Assembly (NCBI RefSeq): GCF_002086115.1
Contig: NZ_MVHJ01000012.1
Coordinates: 62,001-126,000 of the forward strand
Direction of reading: 5' to 3'
DNA: 64,000 nucleotides
Source: Mycolicibacterium bacteremicum
GTDB taxonomy: Bacteria; Actinomycetota; Actinomycetes; Mycobacteriales; Mycobacteriaceae
Numbering within the stretch: the stretch's first letter is position 1; the number at the start of each line of letters is the position of its first letter. The position numbers and the translations under genes are program-made. Of the stretch, positions 47,183 to 56,927 are shown piece by piece. The notes under the pieces are model-generated. The model saw only the letters and a program-made list of their open reading frames with translations, searched no databases and was not told the DNA's origin.

Positions 47183-47647
47183 ATGCACTGTCCGTTCTGT
47201 CGTCATCCGGATTCGCGTGTCGTCGATTCCCGCGAAACCGATGAGGGCCAGGCCATCCGCCGCCGGCGGTCCTGCCCGGAATGCGGACGGCGTTTCACCA
47301 CCGTGGAGACCGCGGTGCTGGCCGTCGTCAAGCGCAGCGGCGTCACCGAACCGTTCAGCCGCGAAAAGGTCATCAAGGGTGTGCGGCGCGCATGCCAGGG
47401 GCGCCAGGTCGACGATGACGCGCTGAATCTGCTTGCCCAACAGGTGGAAGACGCGGTGCGCGCCGCGGGCTCCCCGGAAATCCCCAGCAATGAGGTCGGA
47501 TTGGCCATCCTGGGCCCGCTGCGCGATCTCGACGAGGTCGCCTACCTGCGATTCGCCTCGGTCTACCGGTCCTTCTCCTCGGCCGAGGACTTCGAGCGCG
47601 AGATCGAGGCGCTACGCGCACACCGCAGCGTCGGCACCTCCGGCTGA
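47183..47647 (+). CDS. nrdR: Transcriptional repressor NrdR
   Basis: Repressor of ribonucleotide reductase genes, 154 residues. The N-terminal zinc ribbon has MHCPFC and SCPECG; the ATP-cone (about 46-136) senses dATP/ATP ([24 protein letters not shown]). ATG 47183 gives a protein starting at the ribbon and has GGAG upstream. It converges with an alpha/beta hydrolase gene. Confidence 0.97.
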   Translation: MHCPFCRHPDSRVVDSRETDEGQAIRRRRSCPECGRRFTTVETAVLAVVKRSGVTEPFSREKVIKGVRRACQGRQVDDDALNLLAQQVEDAVRAAGSPEIPSNEVGLAILGPLRDLDEVAYLRFASVYRSFSSAEDFEREIEALRAHRSVGTSG

Positions 47648-47661
47648 GTCTCGGACCAGCG

Positions 47662-48693
47662 TCAGGTGGCGCTGCGCTCGTCGGCGCCCATCGCATCGAG
47701 AACGGCGACCCGCGTGCCCAGCGGACCGGTGATCGCGCGCTCACTGATCCCGGTGCGCAACAGCGAACGCAACAATTCCTGGTCGTGCACGGCGGGCACC
47801 GTGGTGTCGACGAACCGTTCGATGATCGCAACGAACCGATCGGGATCATCATGGAACGGGAAATGCCCGGACCGCTCGAAGATCTCCAGGTCCGACCCCG
47901 GCATCGCCGCATGCGCGAGGTGCGCGTGCGCCACCGGGATCACCGAATCCTGCCGGCCCCAGATCAATTGCACCGGAACCGATTCGGTCAAATAACATCG
48001 ATCGAGCATGGTGACCACCTGCCCCCGCCAGTCCACCACCGCGCGCAGCGTCCTGGCGAATGCCGACGACGCCGTCGGCTCGGGCAGATCCGCGAGCACC
48101 CGCAACATGTCGGGCAGGTCGCGGCCCACGCCCGTGGACCCGAACACCGCGCCGCCGGCCCGGCCGAGCGCCTGCAGAGCGGGCAGCACCAATGGAAGGC
48201 GCAACAGGGCCAGTGACTCGCTGACCCCGGGCAGCGCGGCGATCCGCAGCGCGATGTTCACGTCCCTGGTGACCCCGCCGGCCCCGACCAGCACCAGCCG
48301 ATCCACCAATTGCGGGAACTGGTAAGCGAATTGCATGGCCACCCCGCCGCCGAGGGAATGGCCGACCACCGTCACCCGGTCGACGTCGAGCACGCTGAGC
48401 AGATCACGCATCCCGTTGGCGTAGGCAGCCACCGAGTAATCGGCACGCGGCTTGTCGGACTGGCCGTGGCCCAGCAGGTCGGGGGCGATCACGGTGAACC
48501 GGCGGGCCAGCATCGTCTGCACGGTGTGCCAGGTCGTCGAGTTGTCACCGATGCCGTGGATCAGCAGCACGGCGGGCCCGGACCCGGCGATCCGGTACGC
48601 GCGGCGATACCCATGGATGGTGCGGAACCGCAGGGTCGGAGTGTCCGTGCGCACGCTGCGCAGAGCGGGTTTCGGGTCGGCCATCTGCGCCAC
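47662..48693 (-). CDS. Alpha/beta hydrolase (Rv2715-like)
   Basis: Hydrolase of 343 residues. Oxyanion motif LLIHGIGDNSTTW, nucleophile elbow VVGHSLGGG, acid in IWGRQDSVIP and His in ERSGHFPFHDDP give a full catalytic triad. The hydrophobic cap (about 165-230) and a C-terminal extension are as in Rv2715. Substrate unknown. It follows the Rv2714-like gene at 17 bases, so they form an operon. Rv2717c and Rv2716, which lie between nrdR and Rv2715 in M. tuberculosis, are missing. Confidence 0.9.
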   Translation of the reverse strand: MAQMADPKPALRSVRTDTPTLRFRTIHGYRRAYRIAGSGPAVLLIHGIGDNSTTWHTVQTMLARRFTVIAPDLLGHGQSDKPRADYSVAAYANGMRDLLSVLDVDRVTVVGHSLGGGVAMQFAYQFPQLVDRLVLVGAGGVTRDVNIALRIAALPGVSESLALLRLPLVLPALQALGRAGGAVFGSTGVGRDLPDMLRVLADLPEPTASSAFARTLRAVVDWRGQVVTMLDRCYLTESVPVQLIWGRQDSVIPVAHAHLAHAAMPGSDLEIFERSGHFPFHDDPDRFVAIIERFVDTTVPAVHDQELLRSLLRTGISERAITGPLGTRVAVLDAMGADERSAT

Positions 48694-48710
48694 TCCTCGC
48701 CGGAGCGGGC

Positions 48711-49712
48711 TCAGGTCCGGTCGTCTCCGTCCGGGAAACTGTCGGGGAAGCCGCCCCTGTTGTTGTCGTCCTGCTGAGCATCCTGCTGGGCAAGGAAACG
48801 CTCGAACTCCGCTCCCAACTCGTCGCCGCTGGGCAGATCCTCATCGCGGGCCAGCAGCGAACGATTCTCCTGTGCGGCAACGAATGCATCGTACTGACGC
48901 TCGAGTGCGCTCACCACTTGAGCGACCTCGGCACTGGCCTCGACCTGTTCGTTGATCTTGGTGTGCACCTCGACCGCCGCCTCGCCGAGCGCGGCGAGCG
49001 GGATCTGCAGCGAACCGGCGCGGGCGGCCTCGGCCAGCAGTGTCTCGGCGGCCGGGGGATAGGCGGTCTGGGCCAGGTAATGCGGCACGTGCACGGTGAA
49101 CCCGAGCGCGTCGTGACCGTGCTGACCCATCCGGAACTCCAGCAGGCTCGACACGCTGGCCGGGACCTGCACCTCGCCGACCCACGGGGTGTGGTCGGCG
49201 ATCAACTCCGAATTGGGCGAATGCGCGGTCAGCGTCACCGGCCGGGTGTGCGGGACGGCCATCGGGATGGTGCCCAGACCGATCGTCTGCCGCACGCCGA
49301 GCCGCTCGGCCAGCAGGCGCACCGCGGTGACGAACCGCTCCCACCGCAGGTCCGGTTCCAGGCCAGCCAGCAGCAGGAACGGTGTCCCGACGCTGTCGTG
49401 CAGGGCATACAGGTTCAGCTCGGGCTGGTCGTAGCCGCTGAAGTGATCGGTCTTGAAGGTCATCAAGGGCCGCCGCGACCGGTAGTCCAGCAGCTCATCG
49501 ATCGCGAAGGAGGCGACCAGTTCGGTGTCCAGGGTGTTCTTGAGGTGCTCGGCGGCCAGCCGGATGGCATGTCCGGCGTCGGAGAATCCCTCCAGCGCAT
49601 GGATCAGAACCGGTCCGCTGCCATCGACGGCAGACAGCTGCGGTGCGGGGAACTCCAGCTCGTACATCCCGTTCTGCTCGGGCTGGTAGTGCTGCTCCTG
49701 GGAATCGGCCAT
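48711..49712 (-). CDS. PAC2 family protein (Rv2714-like)
   Basis: Protein of 333 residues of the PAC2/proteasome-assembly-chaperone-like family, ortholog of Rv2714. LIHALEGFSDAGHAIRLAAEHL and the Gly-rich LLAGLEPDLRWERF are characteristic. The C-terminal 60 residues are charged, Asp/Gln-rich and partly coiled. The function in mycobacteria is unknown. ATG 49712 is preceded by AGGAGGTGA. Confidence 0.9.
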   Translation of the reverse strand: MADSQEQHYQPEQNGMYELEFPAPQLSAVDGSGPVLIHALEGFSDAGHAIRLAAEHLKNTLDTELVASFAIDELLDYRSRRPLMTFKTDHFSGYDQPELNLYALHDSVGTPFLLLAGLEPDLRWERFVTAVRLLAERLGVRQTIGLGTIPMAVPHTRPVTLTAHSPNSELIADHTPWVGEVQVPASVSSLLEFRMGQHGHDALGFTVHVPHYLAQTAYPPAAETLLAEAARAGSLQIPLAALGEAAVEVHTKINEQVEASAEVAQVVSALERQYDAFVAAQENRSLLARDEDLPSGDELGAEFERFLAQQDAQQDDNNRGGFPDSFPDGDDRT

Positions 49713-49813
49713 CAGGTTCACCTCCTGTTCACTAGTGTCTCGCACGGTGCCGGGACCGCTCCATGGGTACCCCCGACATCCGTGCAACACCGCGCAGGCG
49801 GCGCTAAGTCCCG

Positions 49814-51229
49814 TCAGTTCCGGAATTGGCTGAGTGCGCGCAATTTGTTCATCACGTCCAGGGCGGCGACCTTGTAGGCCTCGGAGAAGGTCGGGTAGTT
49901 GAACACCGCATCGACCAGATACTCGATGGTGCCCCCGCAGCCCATCACCGCCTGACCGATGTGCACCATCTCGGTGGCATTGGTGCCGAAGATGTGCACG
50001 CCGAGCAGCCGCAGGTCCTCGGTGGAGACCAGCAGCTTGAGCATGCCGTAGGAGTCTCCGGCGATCTGGCCGCGGGCCAGTTCGCGATAGCGCGACACCC
50101 CGACCTCATACGGCACCGAGCCCTTGGTCAGATCCACCTCGGTGGCCCCGACATAGGACACCTCGGGAATGGAGTAGATGCCGATCGGCTGCAAGTCGGT
50201 CATCGCGTGGCATGGTTCGCCGAACGCGTGATAGGCGGCCAGCCGGCCCTGATCCATGGAGGTCGCGGCCAGTGCGGGAAAGCCGATCACATCACCGACG
50301 GCGTAGATGTGGTCCACCTTGGTCTGGTAGTTGTCATCGACGAAGATCCGGCCGCGGTCGTCGGCCTCCAGACCGGCGTCGGGCAGATCCAGTTCGGCGG
50401 TCTGACCCTGGCGGCCCGCGGAATACATCACCGTCTCGGCCGGGATCTGCTTGCCGCTGGCCAGTGTGGTGACGGTCCCGGCCGCCCCGACGTCGACGGC
50501 GGTCACCTCCTCGCCGAAGCGGAACGTCACCGCCAGATCGCGCAGGTGGAACTTCAACGACTCGATGATCTCGGGATCGCAGAACTCCAGCATGTTGGCA
50601 CGCTTCTCGACCACGGTCACCTTGGTGCCCAACGCGGCGAACATCGAGGCGTACTCGATCCCGATGACGCCGGCGCCGACCACCACCATCGAGGTCGGGA
50701 TGGTCTTGAGGTCGAGGATGCCGTCGGAATCGAGCACCCGGTGGTCGTCGAAGTCCACCCCGCCGGGCCGGGCCGGTTTGGTGCCGGTGGCGATGACGAA
50801 TTTGCGGCCGCTCACCGTGACGCGCTCGGCCCGGCCCGGATCCTGCACATCGATGGTGTGCGCGTCGACGAAGCGGGCGTGCCCGACGTAGAGCTCCACC
50901 CGGTTGCGCATCAGCTGGGACCGCACCACATCGATCTCCTTGCCGATGACGTGCTGGGTGCGGGCCAGCAGGTCGGCGGGGGTGATTTTCTCCTTGACCC
51001 GGTAGCTGGCCCCGTAGAGCTCGCGCTGGTTCATCCCGGTGAGGTAGACGACGGCCTCGCGCAGGGTCTTACTCGGGATGGTGCCGGTGTTCACGCAGAC
51101 CCCGCCGAGCATGCGTCCGCGTTCGATCACCGCCACCGATCTGCCCAACTTGGCCGCGGCGATGGCGGCCTTCTGGCCACCCGGTCCGGAGCCGATGACG
51201 ACGAGGTCGTAGTCCTGCGTGGATGCCAT
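49814..51229 (-). CDS. sthA: Soluble NAD(P) transhydrogenase
   Basis: Flavoprotein of 471 residues that moves hydride between NADPH and NAD+. FAD motif [13 protein letters not shown] (about 9-21), NAD motif [16 protein letters not shown] and the C-terminal dimer domain are intact. In the disulfide position it reads [10 protein letters not shown]: only one Cys, the hallmark separating SthA from lipoamide and glutathione reductases. TAGGAC lies close upstream of ATG 51229. Ortholog of Rv2713. Confidence 0.96.
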   Translation of the reverse strand: MASTQDYDLVVIGSGPGGQKAAIAAAKLGRSVAVIERGRMLGGVCVNTGTIPSKTLREAVVYLTGMNQRELYGASYRVKEKITPADLLARTQHVIGKEIDVVRSQLMRNRVELYVGHARFVDAHTIDVQDPGRAERVTVSGRKFVIATGTKPARPGGVDFDDHRVLDSDGILDLKTIPTSMVVVGAGVIGIEYASMFAALGTKVTVVEKRANMLEFCDPEIIESLKFHLRDLAVTFRFGEEVTAVDVGAAGTVTTLASGKQIPAETVMYSAGRQGQTAELDLPDAGLEADDRGRIFVDDNYQTKVDHIYAVGDVIGFPALAATSMDQGRLAAYHAFGEPCHAMTDLQPIGIYSIPEVSYVGATEVDLTKGSVPYEVGVSRYRELARGQIAGDSYGMLKLLVSTEDLRLLGVHIFGTNATEMVHIGQAVMGCGGTIEYLVDAVFNYPTFSEAYKVAALDVMNKLRALSQFRN

Positions 51230-51387
51230 GGGTGCAGTCCTACGCCCGCGCCGGTGGCCGCGCACGCCGTGGACGGCAAAATCCGTGTGAACATTTCCGG
51301 CCGGGCGAAATTTCGCTGTCCGGGAACTTCCCGGCGGTACCGTTCGTCTGTCATCGTGACGGAGTTTCCGACCACACAGAGAGCACA

Positions 51388-51486
51388 ATGCGACGCGCCA
51401 AGCGCAAACCCCGAAGACCCCGCCGCCGACCCGCTGAGGCCGGCACCGACCAGCCCCACCGCGCCGCCCTGGCGATCCGATGCTGA
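51388..51486 (+). CDS. Possible Arg-rich upstream peptide of DUF21 gene
   Basis: A 32-codon frame ([19 protein letters not shown] ...) ends with ATGCTGA, overlapping the ATG of the following DUF21 gene. It sits in a 250-base gap between divergent sthA and the DUF21 genes. The overlap would allow coupled translation or control by arginine supply. It may also be chance, since GC-rich frames tend to be Arg-rich. Confidence 0.25.
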   Translation: MRRAKRKPRRPRRRPAEAGTDQPHRAALAIRC

Positions 51487-52865
51487 CCGCGCTCGGAATC
51501 CTCGCCGGCATTCTGGTGGTATCCGCCATCACGGCGTTGACCGGCTACTTCGTCGCCCAGGAGTTCGCCTACATGGCGGTGGACCGGTCGCGGCTCAAGG
51601 CGCGCGCCGAGGCCGGTGACAGCGGGGCCGCCCGGGCACTGCAGGTCACCCGGCGCACCTCGTTCATGCTGTCCGGCGCTCAGCTGGGTATCACCGTCAC
51701 CGGTCTGCTGGTCGGCTATGTCGCCGAACCACTGATCGGCGAGGGGATGGGCCAGTTGCTCGGCGGTGTCGGTGTCCCGCTGGCCGTCGGTATCGCGATC
51801 GGCACCGTGCTCGCCATGGTGTTCTCCACGGTGGTGCAGATGGTCTTCGGCGAGCTGTTCCCGAAGAACCTGGCCATCGCCCGGCCCGAGCCGGTGGCCC
51901 GCCGGTTGGCGCTGTCCACCAACATCTATCTCGGGGTGTTCGGCTGGCTGATCAAGCTGTTCGATGCGTCCTCGAACCTGTTGTTGCGTGCGCTGCGCAT
52001 CGAACCGGTACACGATGTCGAACACTCGGCCACCGCACGCGATCTGGAGCACATCGTCGCCGACTCGCGGCAGGCCGGCGACATCCCCGAGGAGCTGTCC
52101 ACCCTGCTCGATCGCATCCTGGACTTCCCGACCCGCACCACCGAACACGCGATGATCCCGCGTGCCCGCGTCGATGTCGTCGGAGCCGATGAACCGGTGG
52201 AGGCGGTGCTGGCCAAGATGGCCACCGGGCATACCCGGTACCCGGTGATCGGCGAGTCGCCCGACGACCTGGTCGGTGTGGTGCATCTGCACGATCTGCT
52301 GGGCGTGGCCGATCCGTCCGCGACGGCGGGCACCTCGTGTCGCCCCGCGGTGATCGTGCCCGAGACGCTGCCCTTACCGGTCGCGCTGCGCTCGCTGACG
52401 GAAGCCCACGACGAGATGGCCTTGGTGATCGACGAATACGGCGGATTCGCCGGCGTACTGACCGTCGAGGACCTCGCCGAGGAACTGGTCGGCGAGATCG
52501 ACGACGAACACGATATCGACAGCGCCGATGACGACATCGTGGCCAGTGGGGACGGCTGGCTGGTGCGCGGAGACGTGGCTCTCGACGAGCTCAGCCGCAC
52601 CGTCGGACACGACCTGCCCGAGGGCGACTACGAAACCCTGTCCGGTCTGCTGATCGCCGAATTCGGTGGTCTGCCCGCCGTCGGCGACAGCATCTCGGTC
52701 GACCTGGGAGTCGAACCGTACGAGCTGATCGCCGATCATCCGCCGCTGCGCCGGCGCCTCGACGCGACCGTGCAGGCGGTCGAAAAGCATGTTCCGGCAA
52801 GCGTTCTGGTGACCGTGGTCGACATACCCGTCGAACCCGAGGAGGAGGGGGCCGCCGATGAGTAA
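51480..52865 (+). CDS. DUF21/CBS/CorC membrane protein (CNNM, hemolysin C-like)
   Basis: Membrane protein of 461 residues. The DUF21/CNNM transmembrane part (about 1-150, with [16 protein letters not shown] near its end) is followed by a CBS pair (about 205-335: [35 protein letters not shown]) and the CorC_HlyC domain (about 350-440). Such proteins are linked to Mg2+/Co2+ efflux or metal tolerance. The start ATG 51480 overlaps a small upstream frame. Eight bases overlap the next, related gene. Confidence 0.9.
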   Translation: MLTALGILAGILVVSAITALTGYFVAQEFAYMAVDRSRLKARAEAGDSGAARALQVTRRTSFMLSGAQLGITVTGLLVGYVAEPLIGEGMGQLLGGVGVPLAVGIAIGTVLAMVFSTVVQMVFGELFPKNLAIARPEPVARRLALSTNIYLGVFGWLIKLFDASSNLLLRALRIEPVHDVEHSATARDLEHIVADSRQAGDIPEELSTLLDRILDFPTRTTEHAMIPRARVDVVGADEPVEAVLAKMATGHTRYPVIGESPDDLVGVVHLHDLLGVADPSATAGTSCRPAVIVPETLPLPVALRSLTEAHDEMALVIDEYGGFAGVLTVEDLAEELVGEIDDEHDIDSADDDIVASGDGWLVRGDVALDELSRTVGHDLPEGDYETLSGLLIAEFGGLPAVGDSISVDLGVEPYELIADHPPLRRRLDATVQAVEKHVPASVLVTVVDIPVEPEEEGAADE

Positions 52866-53874
52866 CCCCTGGACCGTCGTACTGGTCACCATCGGGCTGA
52901 TCGCGGCCAGCGCCTTCTTCGTGGCCGTGGAGTTCGCCCTGATCGCGGCGCGCCGTCACCGACTCGAAGACGCGGCCCCGCGCAGTCGCTCGGCGCGCGC
53001 GGCACTGCGCTCGGCCTCCGAGCTCTCGGTGCTGCTGGCCGGGTCGCAGCTGGGCATCACCATCTGCACCCTGGCGCTGGGCGCCATCACCAAACCCGCT
53101 GTGCACCACTGGCTCACGCCGGCCATCGCGGGCTGGGGAGCGCCGGCCTGGCTGGCGGATGTCGGTGGTTTCGTCCTGGCACTGATCATCGTCACCTTCC
53201 TGCATCTGGTGGTGGGTGAGATGGCCCCCAAGTCCTGGGCCATCGCGCACCCGGAGCGGTCGGCAACCATGCTGGCGCTGCCGATGCGGGCGTTCATGTG
53301 GGTGACCCGTCCGTTGATCGGCACGCTGAACCGGTTGGCGAACTGGTGTCTGCGCAAGGTCGGCGTCGAACCGGTCGACCAGGTCGCCACCGGCCAGGAT
53401 CCCGACGCGCTGCGGCATCTTGTCGAGCATTCGGCCACCGTCGGCACACTCGACGAGCGCTATCACGGCCACCTGGTCAGCGCGCTGGAACTGCAGGCGC
53501 TCACCGTCGGTGACATGTTGCGCACCGGGGCCGCGCCCAGCAGCGTGCGTTCGGCGGCCACCCGCGTCGAGATCCAGGCCGAGTCCAAGCGCACCGGGCA
53601 TCTGCGCCTGCTGGTCCGCGACAACGGGACGGTCGAAGGTGTCGTGCACGTCCGGGACACCGTCGCCGCCGGCGCCGAGACGACGGCCGCCGACCTGATG
53701 CGCCCGGCGCTCACCATGGCAGCCGAGACCCCGGCCTATGCCGCGCTGCGGACCATGCGGGAGACCCGCAACCATCTGGTGGTGATCACCGATACCGACG
53801 GTCACATCCTCGGATTGATCACGCTGACCGACGTGTTGCAGCGACTGCTGCCGACGGCCGATGCCGCGAGCTGA
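52858..53874 (+). CDS. DUF21/CBS membrane protein, second copy without CorC domain
   Basis: Protein of 338 residues, paralogous to its neighbour in the DUF21 part (FFVAVEFALIAARRHRLE, GSQLGITICTLALGAI, EMAPKSWAIAHPERSA) and CBS pair, but it ends after the second CBS and lacks the CorC_HlyC module. The pair is translated together (overlap ATGAG) and may form a heterodimer, as pairs of these proteins often occur in actinobacteria. Not in this place in M. tuberculosis. Confidence 0.88.
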   Translation: MSNPWTVVLVTIGLIAASAFFVAVEFALIAARRHRLEDAAPRSRSARAALRSASELSVLLAGSQLGITICTLALGAITKPAVHHWLTPAIAGWGAPAWLADVGGFVLALIIVTFLHLVVGEMAPKSWAIAHPERSATMLALPMRAFMWVTRPLIGTLNRLANWCLRKVGVEPVDQVATGQDPDALRHLVEHSATVGTLDERYHGHLVSALELQALTVGDMLRTGAAPSSVRSAATRVEIQAESKRTGHLRLLVRDNGTVEGVVHVRDTVAAGAETTAADLMRPALTMAAETPAYAALRTMRETRNHLVVITDTDGHILGLITLTDVLQRLLPTADAAS

Positions 53875-53875
53875 G

Positions 53876-53902
53876 TTACCCACAGTCGCGGATTGATCCA
53901 CA
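53876..53902 (+). other. Two DnaA-box-like nonamers
   Basis: TTACCCACA (53876-53884) and TGATCCACA (53894-53902) each differ from TTATCCACA by one or two bases, same strand, 18 bases apart, in the short gap before the DUF4192 gene. Low confidence without binding data. Confidence 0.25.
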
Positions 53903-53965
53903 GCCGCACCGCCGTCGGGGTCGGTGTCGGCCGGCCCGGTCGGCGGGTGCGGTCACGATCAGCGC

Positions 53966-54985
53966 ATGACAGAACAACCTCGCGGATTCGACCTCGGCCG
54001 ACCCGCAACGCTGATCGCCGCGCTGCCGGCGGTATTGGGATTTGTCCCGGAGAACTCGTTGACCGTCGTCACCCTCGACCGTGGCGATCTGGGCTGCGTC
54101 ATGCGGGTCGACCTGGAACCCGGACTGGTCGGCAACACCGCGCACCTGGCCGAGGTGGTGGCCGCATCCGGTCACGACGGCGCGGTGGCGGTGATCGTCG
54201 ACGAGCGGTCCGCCGATCACGAGGCACTGGCTGACGATCTGGGTATGTCGATGGCCGACGAGGGCATCGACCTGCTGGCCGTCCTGCTGGTCGACCGGAT
54301 AGTCGCCGGCGGGCGGTGGTCCTGCGTCTGTGGGTGCGGCGCGCACGGTGTCATCGACGACCCGGAGTCCTCGCCACTGGCCGCGGCCGCCGTACTGGAC
54401 GGTCGTCGGCTCTACCGGCGCCGCGATGACCTACAGGCGGTCATCGAGGTGTCCGACGGCCCGCGCGGCGAGCGGATCGCCGAGGCGTTGCGGTCGGTGC
54501 GCCGCGGGTCGGCGAGTGCCCGGTCGGCGCGGCGCGCGATCGAGGCGGCGATCGTCCTGGCCACCCGGGTGGGCGCCGGGGAAGACCCGGCCGACGACGA
54601 GATCGTCACCGTCGTCGCGGCCCTACGCGATCCGCGGGTGCGCGACATGCTCTACGCCCTGGCGGTCGGTGCTGCGGCTGCCGATGCCGAGGCGCTGTGG
54701 GGTGTGCTGGCCCGGGTGCTGCCCGCCCCGTGGCGGCAGGAAGTGCTGACGCTGCTTGCCTTTTCGGCGTACGCGCGCGGTGACGGGCCGCTGGCCGGGA
54801 TCGCGCTGGCGGCCGCGGTGACCCTCGATCCGGGACATCGGATGGCCGGCATGCTCGACTGCGCGTTGCAGTCCGGGATGCGGCCGGAACAGATCCGTGA
54901 ATTGGCGATGTCGGGCTACCGGGCGGCGGGCACCCTCGGGGTGCGGCTGCCCCCGCGGCTGACGTTCGGCAGGCGGGCCGGTTAG
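53966..54985 (+). CDS. DUF4192 protein (Rv2712c-like)
   Basis: Protein of 339 residues of the actinobacterial DUF4192 family: RPATLIAALPAVLGFVPENSLTVVTL at the start, the WSCVCGCGAHGVIDDPESSPLAAAAVLDGR motif in the middle (three Cys within a few residues, possible metal or redox site), then an all-helical TPR-like C-terminal half. Function unknown. It converges with ideR; stops overlap by four bases. Confidence 0.85.
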   Translation: MTEQPRGFDLGRPATLIAALPAVLGFVPENSLTVVTLDRGDLGCVMRVDLEPGLVGNTAHLAEVVAASGHDGAVAVIVDERSADHEALADDLGMSMADEGIDLLAVLLVDRIVAGGRWSCVCGCGAHGVIDDPESSPLAAAAVLDGRRLYRRRDDLQAVIEVSDGPRGERIAEALRSVRRGSASARSARRAIEAAIVLATRVGAGEDPADDEIVTVVAALRDPRVRDMLYALAVGAAAADAEALWGVLARVLPAPWRQEVLTLLAFSAYARGDGPLAGIALAAAVTLDPGHRMAGMLDCALQSGMRPEQIRELAMSGYRAAGTLGVRLPPRLTFGRRAG

Positions 54986-55686
54986 ACCTTCTCGACCTTG
55001 ACGGCGTGCGCCATGTGGTGGGGGAGTTCGACTTCCTGATGCCCCGGAATGAGGATCAGGACGCCGCCCTGATCGCCGGGATCATCGCTGGCCTGCACGG
55101 TCACCCGGGCGTTGGGAACCACCCCGGCGTCCTTGAGTCGGCCGATCAATTCGACATCACCCTGGACGTGTTCAGTCAGCTGTCGCACCACGACGGCCAC
55201 GGGCGAGCCGGCGGGCAGTTCGGTCAGGCGCACCAGGTTGGCGTCCTCACCGTTGCCGGCCCCACCGAAGCCGAGCTCGGACAGGCCCGGAATCGGGTTG
55301 CCGAACGGCGACGTGGTGGGGTTGTCGAGCACCTGCACCAGGCGGCGCTCGACATCCTCGCTCATCACGTGTTCCCACCGGCATGCCTCGGCGTGCACTT
55401 CTTCCCATGGCAGGCCGATGACGTCGACCAGCAGCCGCTCGGCCAGGCGGTGCTTGCGCATGACGGAGATGGCCAGGTAGCGGCCCTTCTCGGTGAGCTC
55501 GAGGTGGCGGTCGCCGGCGACGTGCAGCAGGCCGTCGCGCTCCATCCGGGACACGGTCTGACTCACGGTCGGGCCGCTCTGCTCCAGACGTTCGGCGATG
55601 CGCGCCCGCAGCGGCACCACGCCCTCTTCCTCGAGGTCATAGATGGTCCGCAGGTACATCTCGGTGGTATCGATGAGATCGTTCAT
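54982..55686 (-). CDS. ideR: Iron-dependent repressor IdeR
   Basis: DtxR-family regulator of 234 residues that represses siderophore genes and activates iron storage when loaded with Fe2+. All metal ligands are present: Met10, Cys102, Glu105, His106 (site 2) and His79, Glu83, His98 (site 1). HTH about 27-50, and the C-terminal SH3-like FeoA domain spans about 150-230. A TAGACT -10 candidate gives a leader of about 37 bases with GGAAGG. Downstream of sigB on the same strand but behind a terminator. Confidence 0.98.
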   Translation of the reverse strand: MNDLIDTTEMYLRTIYDLEEEGVVPLRARIAERLEQSGPTVSQTVSRMERDGLLHVAGDRHLELTEKGRYLAISVMRKHRLAERLLVDVIGLPWEEVHAEACRWEHVMSEDVERRLVQVLDNPTTSPFGNPIPGLSELGFGGAGNGEDANLVRLTELPAGSPVAVVVRQLTEHVQGDVELIGRLKDAGVVPNARVTVQASDDPGDQGGVLILIPGHQEVELPHHMAHAVKVEKV

Positions 55687-55769
55687 GCCCTACCTTCCAG
55701 GCCCTGCAATTACCACCCGAGTCTAGCGGTCCGGTGGTCTGAACAGGGTTCCAACATCCCCACAGCGTT

Positions 55770-55802
55770 GTGATGCCCGCCGCGGAACGCGACGGGCATC
55801 AC
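55770..55802 (-). terminator. Terminator of sigB
   Basis: GTGATGCCCG (55770-55779) pairs with CGGGCATCAC (55793-55802); after a one-base mismatch an inner CGCG/CGCG continues the stem to a GAA loop. The hairpin begins 19 bases after the sigB stop codon and separates sigB from ideR. Confidence 0.8.
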
Positions 55803-55820
55803 GGGTGAGGAAGATTCGGT

Positions 55821-56780
55821 CTAGCTGGCGTAGGACCGCAGGCGCTCGGCCCGGTCCCCGTTGCGCAGCTTCGACATCACTTCGCGCTCGATCTGACGGA
55901 CCCGCTCGCGGGACAGCCCGAACAGCTTGCCGATCTGATCCAGGGTGCGTGGCTGGCCGTCGTCGAGACCGAAACGCAGCCGGATGACCTGCTGCTCGCG
56001 TTCGTCCAGGGTGGCCAGCACGTACCGGATGTCGGTGTGCAGCAGCTCGGAGATGACGGCGTTCTCGGCCGACATCGCCTCGGCATCCTCGATGAAGTCG
56101 CCCAGCGGGGCCTCTTCATCGCTGCCGACCGGCATGTCCAGGCTCACCGGATCCCGGCTGTGCTCCAACAGGTCGGTGATCTTCTCGACCGGGATCCCGG
56201 ACTCTTCGGCCAGTTCCTCGTCGGTGGCCTCGCGGCCGAGGTTCTGGTGCATCTCGCGCTTGATCCGGGCCAGCTTGTTGACCTGCTCGACCAGATGGAC
56301 GGGCAGCCGGATGGTGCGGCTCTGGTCGGCCATGCCGCGGGTGATCGCCTGCCGGATCCACCAGGTGGCATAGGTGGAGAACTTGAATCCCTTGGCGTAG
56401 TCGAACTTCTCCATCGCGCGGATCAGCCCGAGGTTGCCCTCCTGGATGAGGTCCAGCAGCGGCATACCGCGGCCGGTGTACCGCTTGGCCAGGGACACCA
56501 CCAGACGCAGGTTGGCCTCCAGCAGATGCCGGCGGGCGGCATCGCCGTCACGGACCACGGCGGCCAGGTCGCGGCGCTTGGCCTCGCCGAGACGCTTCTT
56601 GGTGTCCAACACGTGCCGTGCGTACAGGCCCGCTTCGATGCGCTTGGCCAGCTCGACCTCGTCGGCTGCATTGAGCAGCGCGGTCTTGCCGATGCCGTTG
56701 AGATAAACGCGGACCAGGTCGGCGGCGGGGCTCTGGGCGTCCAGATCGGAATCGATGCGGCTTGCGGTGGCGATCGCCAT
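55821..56780 (-). CDS. sigB: RNA polymerase sigma factor SigB
   Basis: Principal-like sigma factor of 319 residues used in stress and stationary phase. Region 1.2/2 is complete ([41 protein letters not shown]) as is region 4 ([20 protein letters not shown] type, read here as [12 protein letters not shown]). No long N-terminal extension, unlike SigA. AGGAGG precedes the ATG. Expression from an ECF-type promoter (56817-56844) ties it to SigE/SigH stress signalling. Confidence 0.98.
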   Translation of the reverse strand: MAIATASRIDSDLDAQSPAADLVRVYLNGIGKTALLNAADEVELAKRIEAGLYARHVLDTKKRLGEAKRRDLAAVVRDGDAARRHLLEANLRLVVSLAKRYTGRGMPLLDLIQEGNLGLIRAMEKFDYAKGFKFSTYATWWIRQAITRGMADQSRTIRLPVHLVEQVNKLARIKREMHQNLGREATDEELAEESGIPVEKITDLLEHSRDPVSLDMPVGSDEEAPLGDFIEDAEAMSAENAVISELLHTDIRYVLATLDEREQQVIRLRFGLDDGQPRTLDQIGKLFGLSRERVRQIEREVMSKLRNGDRAERLRSYAS

Positions 56781-56816
56781 TTACGGCCTCCTGCTCGGCG
56801 GAACTGTCACTGCGTA

Positions 56817-56844
56817 CAACGCCCGAGGGGGTCAGTGAGTTCCC
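56817..56844 (-). promoter_or_regulatory. ECF (SigE/SigH-type) promoter of sigB
   Basis: On the minus strand, GGGAAC (56844 to 56839), 17 bases, then CGTTG (56821 to 56817). RNA would start about 30 bases before the sigB ATG. SigE and SigH control of sigB is established in M. tuberculosis. Confidence 0.85.
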
Positions 56845-56927
56845 ACCCGGTCCTGGTGGCGTACCACTTGACCTGCGGCTTTAAACAGTCGACCTGAGAA
56901 TGTCCTGAGAAGTGGCGAAGAGCCTGC

